Shown here: one piece after another, positions 16,975 through 26,101 of the stretch | How the letters are laid out: the number at the start of each line of letters is the position of its first letter | How positions within the stretch are numbered: position 1 is the first letter of the stretch | Origin: an uncultured Collinsella sp. | GTDB taxonomy: Bacteria > Actinomycetota > Coriobacteriia > Coriobacteriales > Coriobacteriaceae | DNA: 64,000 bases | Assembly (NCBI GenBank): GCA_900544135.1 | Contig: UQTU01000012.1 | Coordinates: 3,472-67,471, forward strand | Reading direction: 5' to 3' | Notes under the pieces: generated by a model | Told to the model about the DNA's origin: nothing | The model's input: the letters and a program-made list of their open reading frames with translations, nothing else | Database searches by the model: none | Program-made: the position numbers and the translations under genes

Positions 16975-17850
16975 CTACTTTTGTTGAGCGCGGCGGGCGG
17001 CACGGCGGGCTCTTGCCTCTTGAATCTCTTCGAGGTGAGCAATGATCTCGGCAGCGCTTTCCTCGATGGCTTTGCCGTCGGTACGCACAACAAAGCAGCC
17101 TAAGCGCTTCATGAGGGCACGAGCTTCCTCAAGCTCGCTGCGCACGCTCTCAGGCTCGGCATAGGAGCCGGCAACGGCACGGGCGTAGTCATCGCCCAAG
17201 CGGCTATCGCGAATCTCAGAAATAACGTCGACGGTCGAAATCAGGCCGAACAGGTGCATCGGGTCAACCTCGTAAATCGACTTGGGCGGCTCCATGCCAT
17301 GCGCCAGTGGGACATTGGCGACCTTGTAGCCCTGATAGGCTAAATACATCGACAGCGGCGTCTTGGATGTACGCGACACACCCAGCAGCACGATATCGGC
17401 ACCCGACAGATCGTCGCAACCACGACCGTCATCGTGCTCAACGAAATACTCCATGGCCTCGATACGATGGAAATAGCGGTCATCGGTCTTGTGAATCACG
17501 CCCGCAACGCACTTGGGCGGCACACCGATGAGCGACGACAGCACGGCAAGCGTCGGGCCGATCAGGTCGACCGAACGGATATGCAGCATACCCAGGTAAT
17601 CGAGCACGCGGGCGCGAAGCGCCGGATCGACAATGGTATGGAACACGGCGACATCGCGATGGTCGGCATCGACGCGCGGCCCCACAAATGACTTGACCTG
17701 CTCCACGGAGGTCACCTTGGGCAGGCGCAAAACGCGAAAAGCCCCTTCATCAAATTGCCCGGACGCCGCGAGCACCACCTCACAAGCGGTATCGCCGAGC
17801 GAGTCGGAGATAACGATAACGGTGGGACGAGCGGTGACCGGGCAATCCAT
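16975..17850 (-). CDS. Pyruvate, phosphate dikinase regulatory protein (PPSR, DUF299)
   Basis: Bifunctional ADP-dependent Thr kinase and Pi-dependent phosphorylase that inactivates and reactivates PPDK. The 291 residues contain ISDSLGDTACEV near the N-terminus, a central P-loop-like GVSRTSKTPLSMYLA (about 155-165) and KVANVPLAHG, all typical. The C-terminal tail is Arg/Ala-rich. ppdK lies 326 bases downstream on the same strand, which supports PPDK rather than PEP synthase as its target. It follows glyS by 34 bases. Confidence 0.93.
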   Translation of the reverse strand: MDCPVTARPTVIVISDSLGDTACEVVLAASGQFDEGAFRVLRLPKVTSVEQVKSFVGPRVDADHRDVAVFHTIVDPALRARVLDYLGMLHIRSVDLIGPTLAVLSSLIGVPPKCVAGVIHKTDDRYFHRIEAMEYFVEHDDGRGCDDLSGADIVLLGVSRTSKTPLSMYLAYQGYKVANVPLAHGMEPPKSIYEVDPMHLFGLISTVDVISEIRDSRLGDDYARAVAGSYAEPESVRSELEEARALMKRLGCFVVRTDGKAIEESAAEIIAHLEEIQEARARRAARRAQQK

Positions 17851-17884
17851 GCGGGGCTCCTTTTGCGCTTATGCGCAGGCTGGC

Positions 17885-19981
17885 TTACTTTTTGCGGGCA
17901 AGCTCACCGATGTTGGCAATGCCGGAGAAAACGGCCTCGAAGCGGTTGAGCAGCTTAAGGCGATTATCGCGAAGCTGCTCGTCCTTGTCCATGACCATGA
18001 CCTCATCGAAGAAACGGTCGATGGGCGCGCGCAGGGCGGCGAGGGCGGCAAATGCGGCCGGGTAGTCCTCGGCAGCAAGGGCGGCATCGACGGCGGTCTG
18101 AGCAGCCTCGGAGGCGTCGGCGAGCGCAAGCTCGACCTCGCCCATCAGGCTGCGGTCATACTCAGCACCCAGCTCGGGCTTGGAGATATGCGCGGCGCGG
18201 GCATAGGCGGTCGCCAGGTTGTCGAACGTCTCAGCATCGTTCTTGCGGGCCTCGTCGAGGGCGGCGCAGCGGGCGAAGAAGACGGACGGGGCGATGATGT
18301 GCACCGCGGAGACGGCGGCGACGGTATCGGCCGGAATCTTTTCGTCGCGGGCCATGCTCACCAGGCGGCCATGGAAGAAGTCACGAACCTGCTGGGCGAC
18401 CTCGGCGGCGTCGAACTCAATGCCCTGCTCACTGTAGAGTTCGAGGGCAAAGTCGATGAGCGACGTGGGGTCGATCGGCAGACGGTCGCGCAGGATGTTG
18501 ATGATGCCGATAGCGGCACGACGCAGCGCGTAGGGGTCGGAGGAGCCGGTCGGGGGCTCACCGATGGCAAAGATACCGGCGATGGTATCGAGCTTGTCGG
18601 CGCAGGCCACGATGCAACCAGCGGTGCCCTCGGGCAGCTCGTCACCGGCAAAACGGGGACGATAGTGATCGCGAATAGCATGAGCGACCTCGTCGTTCTC
18701 CCCCATCGCGGTCGCGTAATAACCGCCCATCACGCCCTGCTGGCTCGTGAATTCGACGACGGCGTTGGATACCAGGTCGGCCTTGCACAGGTGCGCGGCG
18801 CGAGCAGCGTCGGCGGCAAGATGGGCGCCCAAATGAGCCTCGCGGGCAATAGTAAGCGCGAGCTGCTCAATACGCTCGGACTTGGCGAGCACGCTACCGA
18901 GCTTCTCCTGGAAGGCGACCTTGGCCAGACGCTCGCGGAACTCGTCGAGGGAGATCTTCAGGTCCTCCTCGTAGAAGAACTTGGCGTCGTCCAGACGGGC
19001 GCGCACGACGCGCTCGTTGCCGTCGATCACGCGCTCGGCATTCTCGGGCTTGCTGTTGGAGACGACCACGAACTCACGCGTCAGCTTGCCCTCGCCGTCA
19101 TAGATCGGGAAGTAGCGCTGGTTGGTGAGCATGGACTCGCAGATGATCTCGTGCGGGACCTTGAGGAACTCCTCATCGAAGGTACCGACGAGCACCGTCG
19201 GCCACTCGCAGAGGTTGATAACCTCCTCGAAGACCTTCTTGGGCGTATCGACATGGCAGCCGGGACGGGCAGCCTCGACCTCGGCGATACCGGCGAGAAT
19301 CGCCTCGCGACGGCGCTCGGCAGAGAGCACGCCGGCGTCCTCGAGCACCTGCTCGTAGGCGGCGGGGCTAGCGACAACGTGGTCACCGGGGCCAAGCACG
19401 CGATGGCCGCGCGTGGTATTGCCGCTCGTCACGTCGGCAAACGACACGGGCACAACGTCCTCGCCCAGAAGGCAGCAGATCCAGCGGACCGGGCGCACGA
19501 AGGTGGCGTGCTCGTGGCCCCAGCGCTGAGAGCGGTAGTTGGGCCACTGCAGGCCGGCGATGGTCTTCTCGCACAGAGCGGTCAGAATCGGCGTAGCCGG
19601 TACGGAAGGAATATTCTTCTCGGCAAAGACGTACTCGCGGCCGTCGGTGTCCTCGCGACGGACCAGATCCTCGGCAGCCACACCGCACTTGCGGGCGAAG
19701 CCCTGGGCGGCCTTGGTGGCGTTACCGTCAGCGTCGAAGGCGATGTTGGCCGCGGGGCCGCGCTTGACCTCGTGAACCTCATCGGTCGCAGTGGCGACGT
19801 TGGACACGAGCGCAGCCAGGCGACGCGGGCTCGAGATCACGCGGACCTCGCCGTGGGCCAGACCGGCCTCATCGAGGCCCTTGGCGATCATGGTGCCAAG
19901 CTGCTTGACGGCATTATTCAGCGGTGCAGAGGGCATTTCCTCCGTACCGATCTCAAACAGGAAATCCTTAGCGTCTGCCAT
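17885..19981 (-). CDS. glyS: Glycine-tRNA ligase beta subunit
   Basis: tRNA-binding and editing subunit of the alpha2-beta2 glycyl-tRNA synthetase. It has 698 residues, the usual size. The N-terminal FEIGTEEMPSAPL, RWICCLLG, RGHRVLGPG and CEWPTVLVGTFDEEFL are family blocks, as are KVAFQEKLGSVLAKSERIE, the central HD-like segment CKADLVSNAVVEFTSQQGVMGGYYA and DPYALRRAAIGIINIL. The ATG at 19981 directly follows the glyQ stop. Confidence 0.97.
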   Translation of the reverse strand: MADAKDFLFEIGTEEMPSAPLNNAVKQLGTMIAKGLDEAGLAHGEVRVISSPRRLAALVSNVATATDEVHEVKRGPAANIAFDADGNATKAAQGFARKCGVAAEDLVRREDTDGREYVFAEKNIPSVPATPILTALCEKTIAGLQWPNYRSQRWGHEHATFVRPVRWICCLLGEDVVPVSFADVTSGNTTRGHRVLGPGDHVVASPAAYEQVLEDAGVLSAERRREAILAGIAEVEAARPGCHVDTPKKVFEEVINLCEWPTVLVGTFDEEFLKVPHEIICESMLTNQRYFPIYDGEGKLTREFVVVSNSKPENAERVIDGNERVVRARLDDAKFFYEEDLKISLDEFRERLAKVAFQEKLGSVLAKSERIEQLALTIAREAHLGAHLAADAARAAHLCKADLVSNAVVEFTSQQGVMGGYYATAMGENDEVAHAIRDHYRPRFAGDELPEGTAGCIVACADKLDTIAGIFAIGEPPTGSSDPYALRRAAIGIINILRDRLPIDPTSLIDFALELYSEQGIEFDAAEVAQQVRDFFHGRLVSMARDEKIPADTVAAVSAVHIIAPSVFFARCAALDEARKNDAETFDNLATAYARAAHISKPELGAEYDRSLMGEVELALADASEAAQTAVDAALAAEDYPAAFAALAALRAPIDRFFDEVMVMDKDEQLRDNRLKLLNRFEAVFSGIANIGELARKK

Positions 19982-19984
19982 GGC

Positions 19985-20896
19985 TTACGCCACCTCGCCT
20001 TCCTGGTCGGCATTCTCGTTCACTCCGGCGACCTCGGCCATGTAGGCCTCGCAGCACGCCTTGGCGACGGCGCGGACGCGCAGGATGTAGTTGGCACGCT
20101 CGACCGCGGACAGGGCGCCGCGGGCATCGAGCAGATTAAAGGCGTGACTGCACTTCATGACGCAGTCGTAGGCCGGCAACGGCAGTTTGCGCTCCAGGCA
20201 GGAATGGCACTCGGCCTCATAGTCGTCAAACTTCTGACGCATCATCTCGACGTTGGCGACCTCAAAGTTGTAAGCGCTAAACTCGCGCTCGTTCTCCAGG
20301 AACACGTCGCCATAGGTCATGGGCGTGCCGTCGGGCAGGTAGCTCCACACCAGATCGTAGACCGAGTTGACGCCCTGGGCGTACATGGCGATACGCTCCA
20401 GGCCATAGGTAATCTCGACAGGCACGGGGTCGACCTCGATACCGCCCACCTGCTGGAAGTACGTAAACTGCGTGACCTCCATGCCGTTGAGCCAGACCTC
20501 CCAGCCAAGGCCCCAGGCGCCCAGGGTCGGGCTCTCCCAGTCGTCCTCGACAAAACGAACGTCATGGTCGTTGGGGTCCAAGCCAATGGCGGCAAGAGAC
20601 CCCAGGTAAAGCTCCTGGGCGTTGACCGGCGAGGGCTTGATGAGCACCTGGAACTGATAGTAGTGCTGCATGCGGTTAGGGTTCTCGCCGTAGCGGCCGT
20701 CGGCGGGACGGCGGCAGGGCTGCGCATAGCAGGTGCGCCATTCGGCGGGACCGAGCGAGCGCAGCGTGGTCGCGGTATGGAAGGTACCGGCACCGACCTC
20801 GGAGTCATAGGGCTGCATAATGACGCAGCCCTGCTCGCCCCAGTACTGCTGGAGGCGCAGGATGATGTCTTGGAAGGAAAGCGATGAAGCGTTCAT
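19985..20896 (-). CDS. glyQ: Glycine-tRNA ligase alpha subunit
   Basis: Catalytic subunit activating glycine. It has 303 residues. [90 protein letters not shown] and [11 protein letters not shown] are hallmark segments. It forms an operon with glyS. There is no room for a T-box leader in the 59 bases to lepB. Confidence 0.98.
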   Translation of the reverse strand: MNASSLSFQDIILRLQQYWGEQGCVIMQPYDSEVGAGTFHTATTLRSLGPAEWRTCYAQPCRRPADGRYGENPNRMQHYYQFQVLIKPSPVNAQELYLGSLAAIGLDPNDHDVRFVEDDWESPTLGAWGLGWEVWLNGMEVTQFTYFQQVGGIEVDPVPVEITYGLERIAMYAQGVNSVYDLVWSYLPDGTPMTYGDVFLENEREFSAYNFEVANVEMMRQKFDDYEAECHSCLERKLPLPAYDCVMKCSHAFNLLDARGALSAVERANYILRVRAVAKACCEAYMAEVAGVNENADQEGEVA

Positions 20897-20955
20897 GCCT
20901 CTAATATCCCCTCGTCGAAACGATTACACGGTTAGGTACTGTACTATAGCGGTTT

Positions 20956-21519
20956 TTAGTCGATAGCGCCGATGCGGTTGAGCGGCCAGTAGCGCACAAG
21001 CGCCACAGCGATCAAATCAGAGCGATCGACGGGACCAAAGTAGCGCGAGTCGGCAGAGTTTTCGCGGTTGTCGCCCATCACCCACACGCACCCGTCGGGA
21101 ACGGTGTAGGGATAACTCACCTGGGCGCCAGGCGCTTGGACCGAAAGCGGCCAACTCATGCCAGTCGTATAGTCCTCGTCGAGCGCTTGGCCGTCAACGA
21201 CCACCTTGCCGTCCTGCAGGTCGACCGTCTGGCCGGCCGTGGCAATAACACGCTTGACAAGAACATCATGCTCGGAAATGGCATCGGGGTTGTGGAACAC
21301 CACGATATCACCCTGTTTGACGGGCTGACCGAGCTCGAGGCTCACCTTTTGTGCCAGGATCTGGTCGCCAATCTCGATCGTGTCCTCCATGGAGCCGGTG
21401 GGTACCACAAAGGGCTCGACCACAAAGGTGCGGATCAGGAAGGTGGCCACGAGCGCGATCGCGATGACCGCGACCCACTCAAAAGCGCCCCTCAACGCGG
21501 AATGCTGCGATGGAACCAT
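20956..21519 (-). CDS. lepB: Signal peptidase I
   Basis: Membrane serine protease that removes signal peptides. It has 187 residues from the ATG at 21519 (GAGGAG 5 bases upstream; a GTG at 21525 overlaps the trmD stop). One transmembrane helix (about 13-33) is followed by VVPTGSMEDTI with the catalytic Ser43, then KRVIATAGQTV with the general base Lys89, and GDNRENSADSRYFGPV. It is a short Gram-positive-type enzyme and ends the rpsP-khpA-rimM-trmD-lepB operon. Confidence 0.96.
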   Translation of the reverse strand: MVPSQHSALRGAFEWVAVIAIALVATFLIRTFVVEPFVVPTGSMEDTIEIGDQILAQKVSLELGQPVKQGDIVVFHNPDAISEHDVLVKRVIATAGQTVDLQDGKVVVDGQALDEDYTTGMSWPLSVQAPGAQVSYPYTVPDGCVWVMGDNRENSADSRYFGPVDRSDLIAVALVRYWPLNRIGAID

Positions 21520-21521
21520 TC

Positions 21522-22280
21522 TCACTCCTCGCTCTGCGAATACGAAGCGTCCAGAATCTCCTGCGCGTATGCGCGCTCCTGGGGCGTAAGCCGTGCCGTC
21601 TCGATCAGGTCGGGACGCCAGCGGCAGGTGCGCTCGATGGCATTCTTACGGCGCCAGGCATCGACCTTGGCATGGTCACCGCTCACGAGCACCGGCGGCA
21701 CGCCCTCGCCGTTGAATTCAGCAGGGCGAGTGTACTGCGCATACTCGAGCAGGCCTCCGTTCTCGGCGGTCGAGAACGACTCGTCGACGTTGCTCATCTC
21801 GTCACCAAGGGCGCCGGGAATCAGGCGTACGACAGCATCGGCAACGACCATAGCGGGAAGCTCGCCGCCCGTGAGCACGTAATCGCCGATCGACAGGCGC
21901 TCGTCGGCATACGCATAGGCACGCTCGTCGACACCCTCGTAACGGCTGCACACAAACAGCAAGCGCTCGCTTTTGAGCAGGCGCTCGGCCACATGCTGTG
22001 TAAAGGGCTCGCCACAGGGGGTAAAAAACACCACGGTGGGCTTAGGACCCTCGGAGCTAATAGCCTCGATGGCCTCGGCAATAGGCTCGACCTTCATGAG
22101 CATGCCCTGCCCGCCGCCGTACGGCTCGTCATCGACGGTACGATGGCGGTCGTGCGTCCAGTCGCGCAGGTTATACGCCTTAAAATCAAAAAGGCCGGCC
22201 TTGCGGGCGCGGCCCAAAATCGATGTGGACATGACGGGCTCAAACATCTCGGGAAAGACCGAAAGGGTCTCAATCAGCAT
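21522..22280 (-). CDS. trmD: tRNA (guanine-37-N1)-methyltransferase
   Basis: Methylates G37 of tRNAs reading CNN codons, using S-adenosylmethionine in a trefoil-knot fold. It has 252 residues. It shows LSVFPEMFEPV, NLRDWTHDRHRTVDDEPYGGGQGMLMKVEP, LLFVCSRYEGVDERA, SIGDYVLTGGELPAMVVADAVVRLIPG and HYTRP-like AQYTRPAEFNGEGVPPVLVSGDH. The order rimM-trmD is conserved. Confidence 0.97.
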   Translation of the reverse strand: MLIETLSVFPEMFEPVMSTSILGRARKAGLFDFKAYNLRDWTHDRHRTVDDEPYGGGQGMLMKVEPIAEAIEAISSEGPKPTVVFFTPCGEPFTQHVAERLLKSERLLFVCSRYEGVDERAYAYADERLSIGDYVLTGGELPAMVVADAVVRLIPGALGDEMSNVDESFSTAENGGLLEYAQYTRPAEFNGEGVPPVLVSGDHAKVDAWRRKNAIERTCRWRPDLIETARLTPQERAYAQEILDASYSQSEE

Positions 22281-22290
22281 GTTGTCCTCC

Positions 22291-22812
22291 CTACTTGTCC
22301 ATATCGATCAGGCCGTCCATAACGTGGACGAAAATTGTTCCTGTGTCGGGAAGATCGAGCACAACCTGCTCGATCACGGGAATCAGTACCTCGCCGTACC
22401 GATCACCCTCGACAACCCAAACATCGTTAGCGGGCGTCGACATGATCTCGACGATCGTGCCGAGCGAACCGAAGCGCTCGTCGACCACCTCGCGACCCAT
22501 CAGGTCGGTATAGGCGGCGTCGAGTGAATCGAGCTCAAAATCGTCACGATTTGCCAACACATAGCATCCCGTGATGCCCTCGGCGGCCGTCAAGTCGTCA
22601 ATGCCCTCAAACGAGACCAGATCGCCATCGCCCGTATCGGTGACGGACACGACCGTGCAAAAGCGGTCGCGCTTGAGCGCCGGCGGCGTCAGGGCGACGC
22701 GCATACCCGGCTCTAATACAGAAGGAAGCCCCCGCAGCGGCTGCGCGAGGACCTCCCCCTTCCTTCCGTGCGGCTTGACCACACGGGCGATGTTTTTGTA
22801 CTGGGACCTCAA
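22291..22812 (-). CDS. rimM: 16S rRNA processing protein RimM
   Basis: Assembly factor for the 30S head that binds S19. It has 173 residues. The N-terminal domain has IARVVKPHGRKGEVLAQPL; the PRC-barrel half has DLMGREVVDERFGSLGTIVEI, VWVVEGDRYGEVLIPVIEQVV and DGLIDMD. The apparent start is TTG at 22812, 2 bases after the khpA stop, with no good ribosome site, so coupling to khpA translation is likely. Confidence 0.93.
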   Translation of the reverse strand: MRSQYKNIARVVKPHGRKGEVLAQPLRGLPSVLEPGMRVALTPPALKRDRFCTVVSVTDTGDGDLVSFEGIDDLTAAEGITGCYVLANRDDFELDSLDAAYTDLMGREVVDERFGSLGTIVEIMSTPANDVWVVEGDRYGEVLIPVIEQVVLDLPDTGTIFVHVMDGLIDMDK

Positions 22813-22816
22813 GGTC

Positions 22817-23101
22817 CTAGCCCAGAACCTCTACCTCGACAGCAGTGTCGAGGCGAGCGGCCAGTGCACGGGCGAGCGTGCGAATGGCCTTGATGGTACG
22901 GCCACGACGGCCGATGACCTTAGCAACGTCATCCTCGGCAACCGAAACCTCAATCGTGGAGGCGTCGTCACCGTCGATGACCTCGAGGCTCACGGAATCC
23001 GGGTCGTCGACGATCTGAACAACGAGATATTCGACGAGATCGGCGATGCGATCTGAGAGCATTGCCTCACCCTCGAGCTGTGCAGCGTCAACCTCAGGCA
23101 C
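22817..23101 (-). CDS. khpA: KH-domain RNA-binding protein KhpA (YlqC)
   Basis: Small RNA-binding protein; KhpA and its partner KhpB affect cell elongation and RNA stability in Firmicutes. The 94 residues form one type-II KH domain with the nucleic-acid loop VIGRRGRTIKAI (about 62-73). The GTG start at 23101 has GAGGAG 6 bases upstream. The position between rpsP and rimM is the family's standard place. Confidence 0.93.
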   Translation of the reverse strand: MPEVDAAQLEGEAMLSDRIADLVEYLVVQIVDDPDSVSLEVIDGDDASTIEVSVAEDDVAKVIGRRGRTIKAIRTLARALAARLDTAVEVEVLG

Positions 23102-23104
23102 GAT

Positions 23105-23446
23105 TTACTCCTCGGCGCCCTCAGCGGCCTCAGCGGCAGCCTTAGCGGCCTCGGCCTCTTTGGCGAGCTGCTTCTTGGACTTCTTGACGACGGTCTCGGT
23201 CTTCTCGCCCTCGTTGGCGGCCTTGACCAGAGCAGCGACAGCGTCGGTGAGCTGAGCGCCCTTGGACTGCCAGTCAGCGATCTTCTCGAGATCGAGGTTG
23301 ATGGTCTTGGGGGCGGTCATCGGATTGTAGCGGCCAACCTCCTCGATGATACGACCGTCACGCGGGGCGCGGGAATCGGCGACGACGACACGGTAGTACG
23401 GACGCTTCTTAGCGCCGTGACGAGCAAGGCGAATCTTGACTGCCAA
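23105..23446 (-). CDS. rpsP: 30S ribosomal protein S16
   Basis: Small-subunit assembly protein. The 113 residues begin at a TTG at 23446 (GGAGGAG 6 bases upstream), giving [19 protein letters not shown], the family N-terminus; a longer frame upstream is not S16-like. [19 protein letters not shown] follows. The C-terminal third is an added Lys/Ala/Glu-rich tail. It heads the rpsP-khpA-rimM-trmD-lepB operon. Confidence 0.96.
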   Translation of the reverse strand: MAVKIRLARHGAKKRPYYRVVVADSRAPRDGRIIEEVGRYNPMTAPKTINLDLEKIADWQSKGAQLTDAVAALVKAANEGEKTETVVKKSKKQLAKEAEAAKAAAEAAEGAEE

Positions 23447-23502
23447 AGGAAACTCCTCCAACCAAGCAGCTTTAGGCTGCAACTACAAACAAACAGTTGA
23501 AC

Positions 23503-23531
23503 ATAATACGCCATCGACGCGGGCAGGTGAA
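23503..23531 (-). promoter_or_regulatory. Promoter of the rpsP operon
   Basis: On the minus strand, -35 TTCACC, 17-base spacer, -10 TATTAT, about 55 bases before the rpsP start. It is divergent from dinB. Confidence 0.6.
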
Positions 23532-23647
23532 GTCCGTGAGACCAACTTCTTCGGTGTAGTCGAAGGCAAATCCATATCTTAGACAAGAATTCGCGATTTG
23601 CAAGCACATCCACGCACCCCACATGAGCTGCGCGGTATACTCATGCC

Positions 23648-24901
23648 ATGAAAAGACGCGAACATACATACGGTTATGAAGATGCTGCGGGCGTCACGCC
23701 GCCGCCCTGGACGGGACCGGCGGTGGGCCTCATGGATCTCGACGCGTTTTTTGCGAGCGTGGAGATGCTCGATCATCCCGAGTGGCGCGGCAAGCCACTC
23801 ATCGTGGGTGGCGATGCCGATTCCCGCGGCGTCGTGTCCACCTGCTCATACGAGGCGCGTCGCTTTGGCGTGCACTCCGCCATGCCCTCGGCCGAGGCAC
23901 GGCGCCTCTGTCCGCAGGCCATTTGGACGCATGGCCATTTCGATCGCTACCACGAGGTCAGCGCGCAGGTCATGGCGATTCTCGCCGACGAGACCCCGCG
24001 CGTTGAGCGCGTATCCATCGACGAGGCCTTTATCGATATCACGCCAGGTCGCTTTGCACCCGAGGACCCGCTGCTGGTTGCTCGGCGCATCAGTGATCGC
24101 GTGGCAGCGCTGGGAGTGACCTGCTCCATAGGCGTGGGCTGCAACAAGACGGTCGCAAAGATCGCAAGCGAGCGGGACAAGCCGTTTGGGCTGACCATCG
24201 TGCGCCCCGGAACCGAGCAGCGCTTTTTGGCCGCGCTGCCGGTATCTGCCATGAGCGGCATCGGGCGCTCGGCCGAGGAGCGGCTGCGCCGCATGCGCAT
24301 CTATACGCTTGGCGAGCTATCACGTGCACCGGAATCCACCTTGGTCTCTATTTTTGGTGTCAACGGCGAACGTATGCGCCAGCGTGCGCTGGGGCTCGAA
24401 ATCTCCGAAGTCACAAGCCTCGATGAAGAGCGCGAGGTCAAGTCGGTCAGCAACGAGCGCACCTTTGCGAAAGATTTGACCGAGCGTGGGGACATCGAAG
24501 CGGCGATTGCGCTGTTGGGAGAGTCAGTGGGACGCCGCCTGCGTCGTCAGGGACTAACGGGGGCCACGGTGACACTCAAGCTCAAGTATTCGTATGGAAG
24601 CGGTCGCTCGGCACAGCACCGGCTGCCGCATCCGACCGACGATGAGAACATCTTTGTGGCGGTGGCGCTCGAACTGCTCGACAACATCTGGCAGGAAGGG
24701 ATGCATGTGCGCCTGGCGGGCATCGGCATGAGCGACTTCGACCACCAAGGCGGCATCCAGACCGACCTGTTCTGCGAGATCGATGACCGCGGAGCCCAAT
24801 CCAGCGACCGTCGCGACCTCTCGGTCGCCATCGACGCCGTCCGAGACAAGTTCGGCGACACCGCTCTCTCCTTCGGCCGCCAATCCCGCTTCAACGATTA
24901 G
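23648..24901 (+). CDS. dinB: DNA polymerase IV (Y-family)
   Basis: Error-prone translesion polymerase. It has 417 residues. The palm motifs LMDLDAFFASVE (catalytic Asp about 30) and RVSIDEAFIDIT are intact, as are GVVSTCSYEARRFGVHSAMPSAEA, CSIGVGCNKTVAKIASERDKPFG and the helix-hairpin-helix MSGIGRSAEERL. The little-finger domain follows. The final residues do not form a clear beta-clamp motif. It is the only plus-strand gene in the first 44 kb. No ribosome site precedes the ATG, and a TATACT box ends 6 bases before it, so a leaderless transcript is possible. Confidence 0.95.
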   Translation: MKRREHTYGYEDAAGVTPPPWTGPAVGLMDLDAFFASVEMLDHPEWRGKPLIVGGDADSRGVVSTCSYEARRFGVHSAMPSAEARRLCPQAIWTHGHFDRYHEVSAQVMAILADETPRVERVSIDEAFIDITPGRFAPEDPLLVARRISDRVAALGVTCSIGVGCNKTVAKIASERDKPFGLTIVRPGTEQRFLAALPVSAMSGIGRSAEERLRRMRIYTLGELSRAPESTLVSIFGVNGERMRQRALGLEISEVTSLDEEREVKSVSNERTFAKDLTERGDIEAAIALLGESVGRRLRRQGLTGATVTLKLKYSYGSGRSAQHRLPHPTDDENIFVAVALELLDNIWQEGMHVRLAGIGMSDFDHQGGIQTDLFCEIDDRGAQSSDRRDLSVAIDAVRDKFGDTALSFGRQSRFND

Positions 24902-24966
24902 TCCCTATGGCAAAAAGAAAACCGGGCAGCTGCAAGTAGTGCAACTGCACGGCATACGGCAGAGGG

Positions 24967-24997
24967 TAGCTAAAAAAGCCCCGTCCCAAATGAGCTA
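24967..24997 (-). repeat. 31-bp repeat, copy B
   Basis: On the minus strand it reads TAGCTCATTTGGGACGGGGC followed by TTTTTTAGCTA and lies immediately after the rsfS stop codon (24998-25000). It differs from copy A at 16919-16949 at two positions. The T-run in its right half and the TAGCT/AGCTA ends could form a weak terminator, but the stem is short. Confidence 0.75.
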
Positions 24998-25453
24998 CTA
25001 GAGGAGGTCGAGGGGAAGCTGGGGGGCGTCGCCCCAGAGCTTTTCGAGGCGGTAGAACTCGCGCGCCTCGGGAGTGAAGACGTGGACGACAACCGAACCG
25101 TAGTCCATGAGCATCCAGGTCTTCTGCTCGCGGCCCTCGATGGAAAACGGGTGCTCGCCGCAAGCCTCGGCGACCTTCTCCTCAATCTCGTCGACGATGG
25201 AATCAACCTGACGGTTGTTGGTGCCGGTAGCGAGGACAAAGTAGTCGCACACATCGGAAAGCTCGGTCAGGTCGAGCACTTGCACGTCCTCGCCCTTCTT
25301 GTCGTAGGCGGCCTGCGCGGCGGCGCGGGCGACATCCTCGGCGGCAACACCGCTCGCGGAAAGCGTTGCGGCAGTGCGATCGGACGTGGCAACGAAGCTC
25401 TTGTGCTCCACACCTTCAAGAATCTGCTCGTCGGTCATGGTCTCGTCGGCCAT
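24998..25453 (-). CDS. rsfS: Ribosomal silencing factor RsfS
   Basis: Binds L14 and blocks subunit joining in slow growth. It has 151 residues. The family core runs from about residue 65: DVQVLDLTELSDVCDYFVLATGTNNRQVDSIVDEI, then KTWMLMDYGSVVVHVFTPEAREFYRLEKLWGDAP. The roughly 60 N-terminal residues are Ala-rich and not typical of the core. It ends the rplU-rpmA-obg-nadD-yqeK-rsfS run, a common gene order. Confidence 0.95.
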   Translation of the reverse strand: MADETMTDEQILEGVEHKSFVATSDRTAATLSASGVAAEDVARAAAQAAYDKKGEDVQVLDLTELSDVCDYFVLATGTNNRQVDSIVDEIEEKVAEACGEHPFSIEGREQKTWMLMDYGSVVVHVFTPEAREFYRLEKLWGDAPQLPLDLL

Positions 25454-25480
25454 GGAATACCTCTTTCTAGACAGCCCGAG

Positions 25481-26089
25481 CTAGCGCAGCTGGGCGTAAT
25501 GGTTGTAAATCGTAATAGCCGTGGGATAAAGATAACGCCCGGTCTGGATCACATAGACCAGACCCTGCGCAAAACAGGAGAAGAACAACTCGTCGAGCGA
25601 GGACTTCCCCACCATCTTGCGCAGCGCATGGGCATAATCACCGTGGCGATTGGGTTCGATGGCATCGGCCACAAAGACCACCATATCGAGCGGCGTCATG
25701 TCGCAAGCGCCCACGGTGTGACGGTCGACAGCCTGAAAGACCGCCGGCGACAGCTCGGGAAAAAGCTGCGGAAGCTCATAGGCGGCAACCGGGCCATGCA
25801 AAAGCGGCGTCGCGGCAGACGGAGAGCCGGCAATCTTAATGCCGTAATGCAGAGCGCGCGTGACCAGCTCGTCGTCGGAGAGCACTTTATCCCAGTCATG
25901 GATCAGGCCAGCGGCAGCGGCATCAAAGCGGTTGACACCGTACACCTCGGCTAGGTGCAACGCAGTCTCGGCAACCCCGAGCGAATGCACGTAGCGCTTA
26001 CGCTTATCCTTCATGCGCACATCGAGCAACTCGTGGATGCGCGTCAAGAGCGCGCGTTCGTCGCCCTCAAACTGATCTTCTACCGACAA
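25481..26089 (-). CDS. yqeK: HD-domain hydrolase YqeK (Ap4A hydrolase family)
   Basis: Members are metal-dependent symmetrical diadenosine tetraphosphate hydrolases. The 202 residues contain KRYVHSLGVAETALHLA (first His), AAGLIHDWDKVL (the HD pair), a histidine in LLHGPVAAYEL, and VDRHTVGACDMTPLDMVVFVADAIEPNR, matching the YqeK pattern. The HDWDK segment has Trp and Asp where HDxAK is more usual. It starts at TTG (26089) and lies between nadD and rsfS as expected. Confidence 0.9.
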   Translation of the reverse strand: MSVEDQFEGDERALLTRIHELLDVRMKDKRKRYVHSLGVAETALHLAEVYGVNRFDAAAAGLIHDWDKVLSDDELVTRALHYGIKIAGSPSAATPLLHGPVAAYELPQLFPELSPAVFQAVDRHTVGACDMTPLDMVVFVADAIEPNRHGDYAHALRKMVGKSSLDELFFSCFAQGLVYVIQTGRYLYPTAITIYNHYAQLR

Positions 26090-26101
26090 CGTTCTCCCCC
26101 A

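Noticed and set aside
17633..20887. A 1084-codon open frame on the plus strand antisense to glyS and glyQ
   Set aside because: It follows from the high-GC third-position bias of the real genes on the other strand; no family motif, no ribosome site, and glyQS are certain.
20897..20955. A T-box leader before glyQ
   Set aside because: Only 59 bases separate glyQ from lepB, far too short for a T-box.
23650..23680. A GAAC-containing stretch at the dinB start as a LexA/SOS box
   Set aside because: CGAACATACATACGG lacks the inverted GTTC half at the right distance, and it lies inside the coding sequence.
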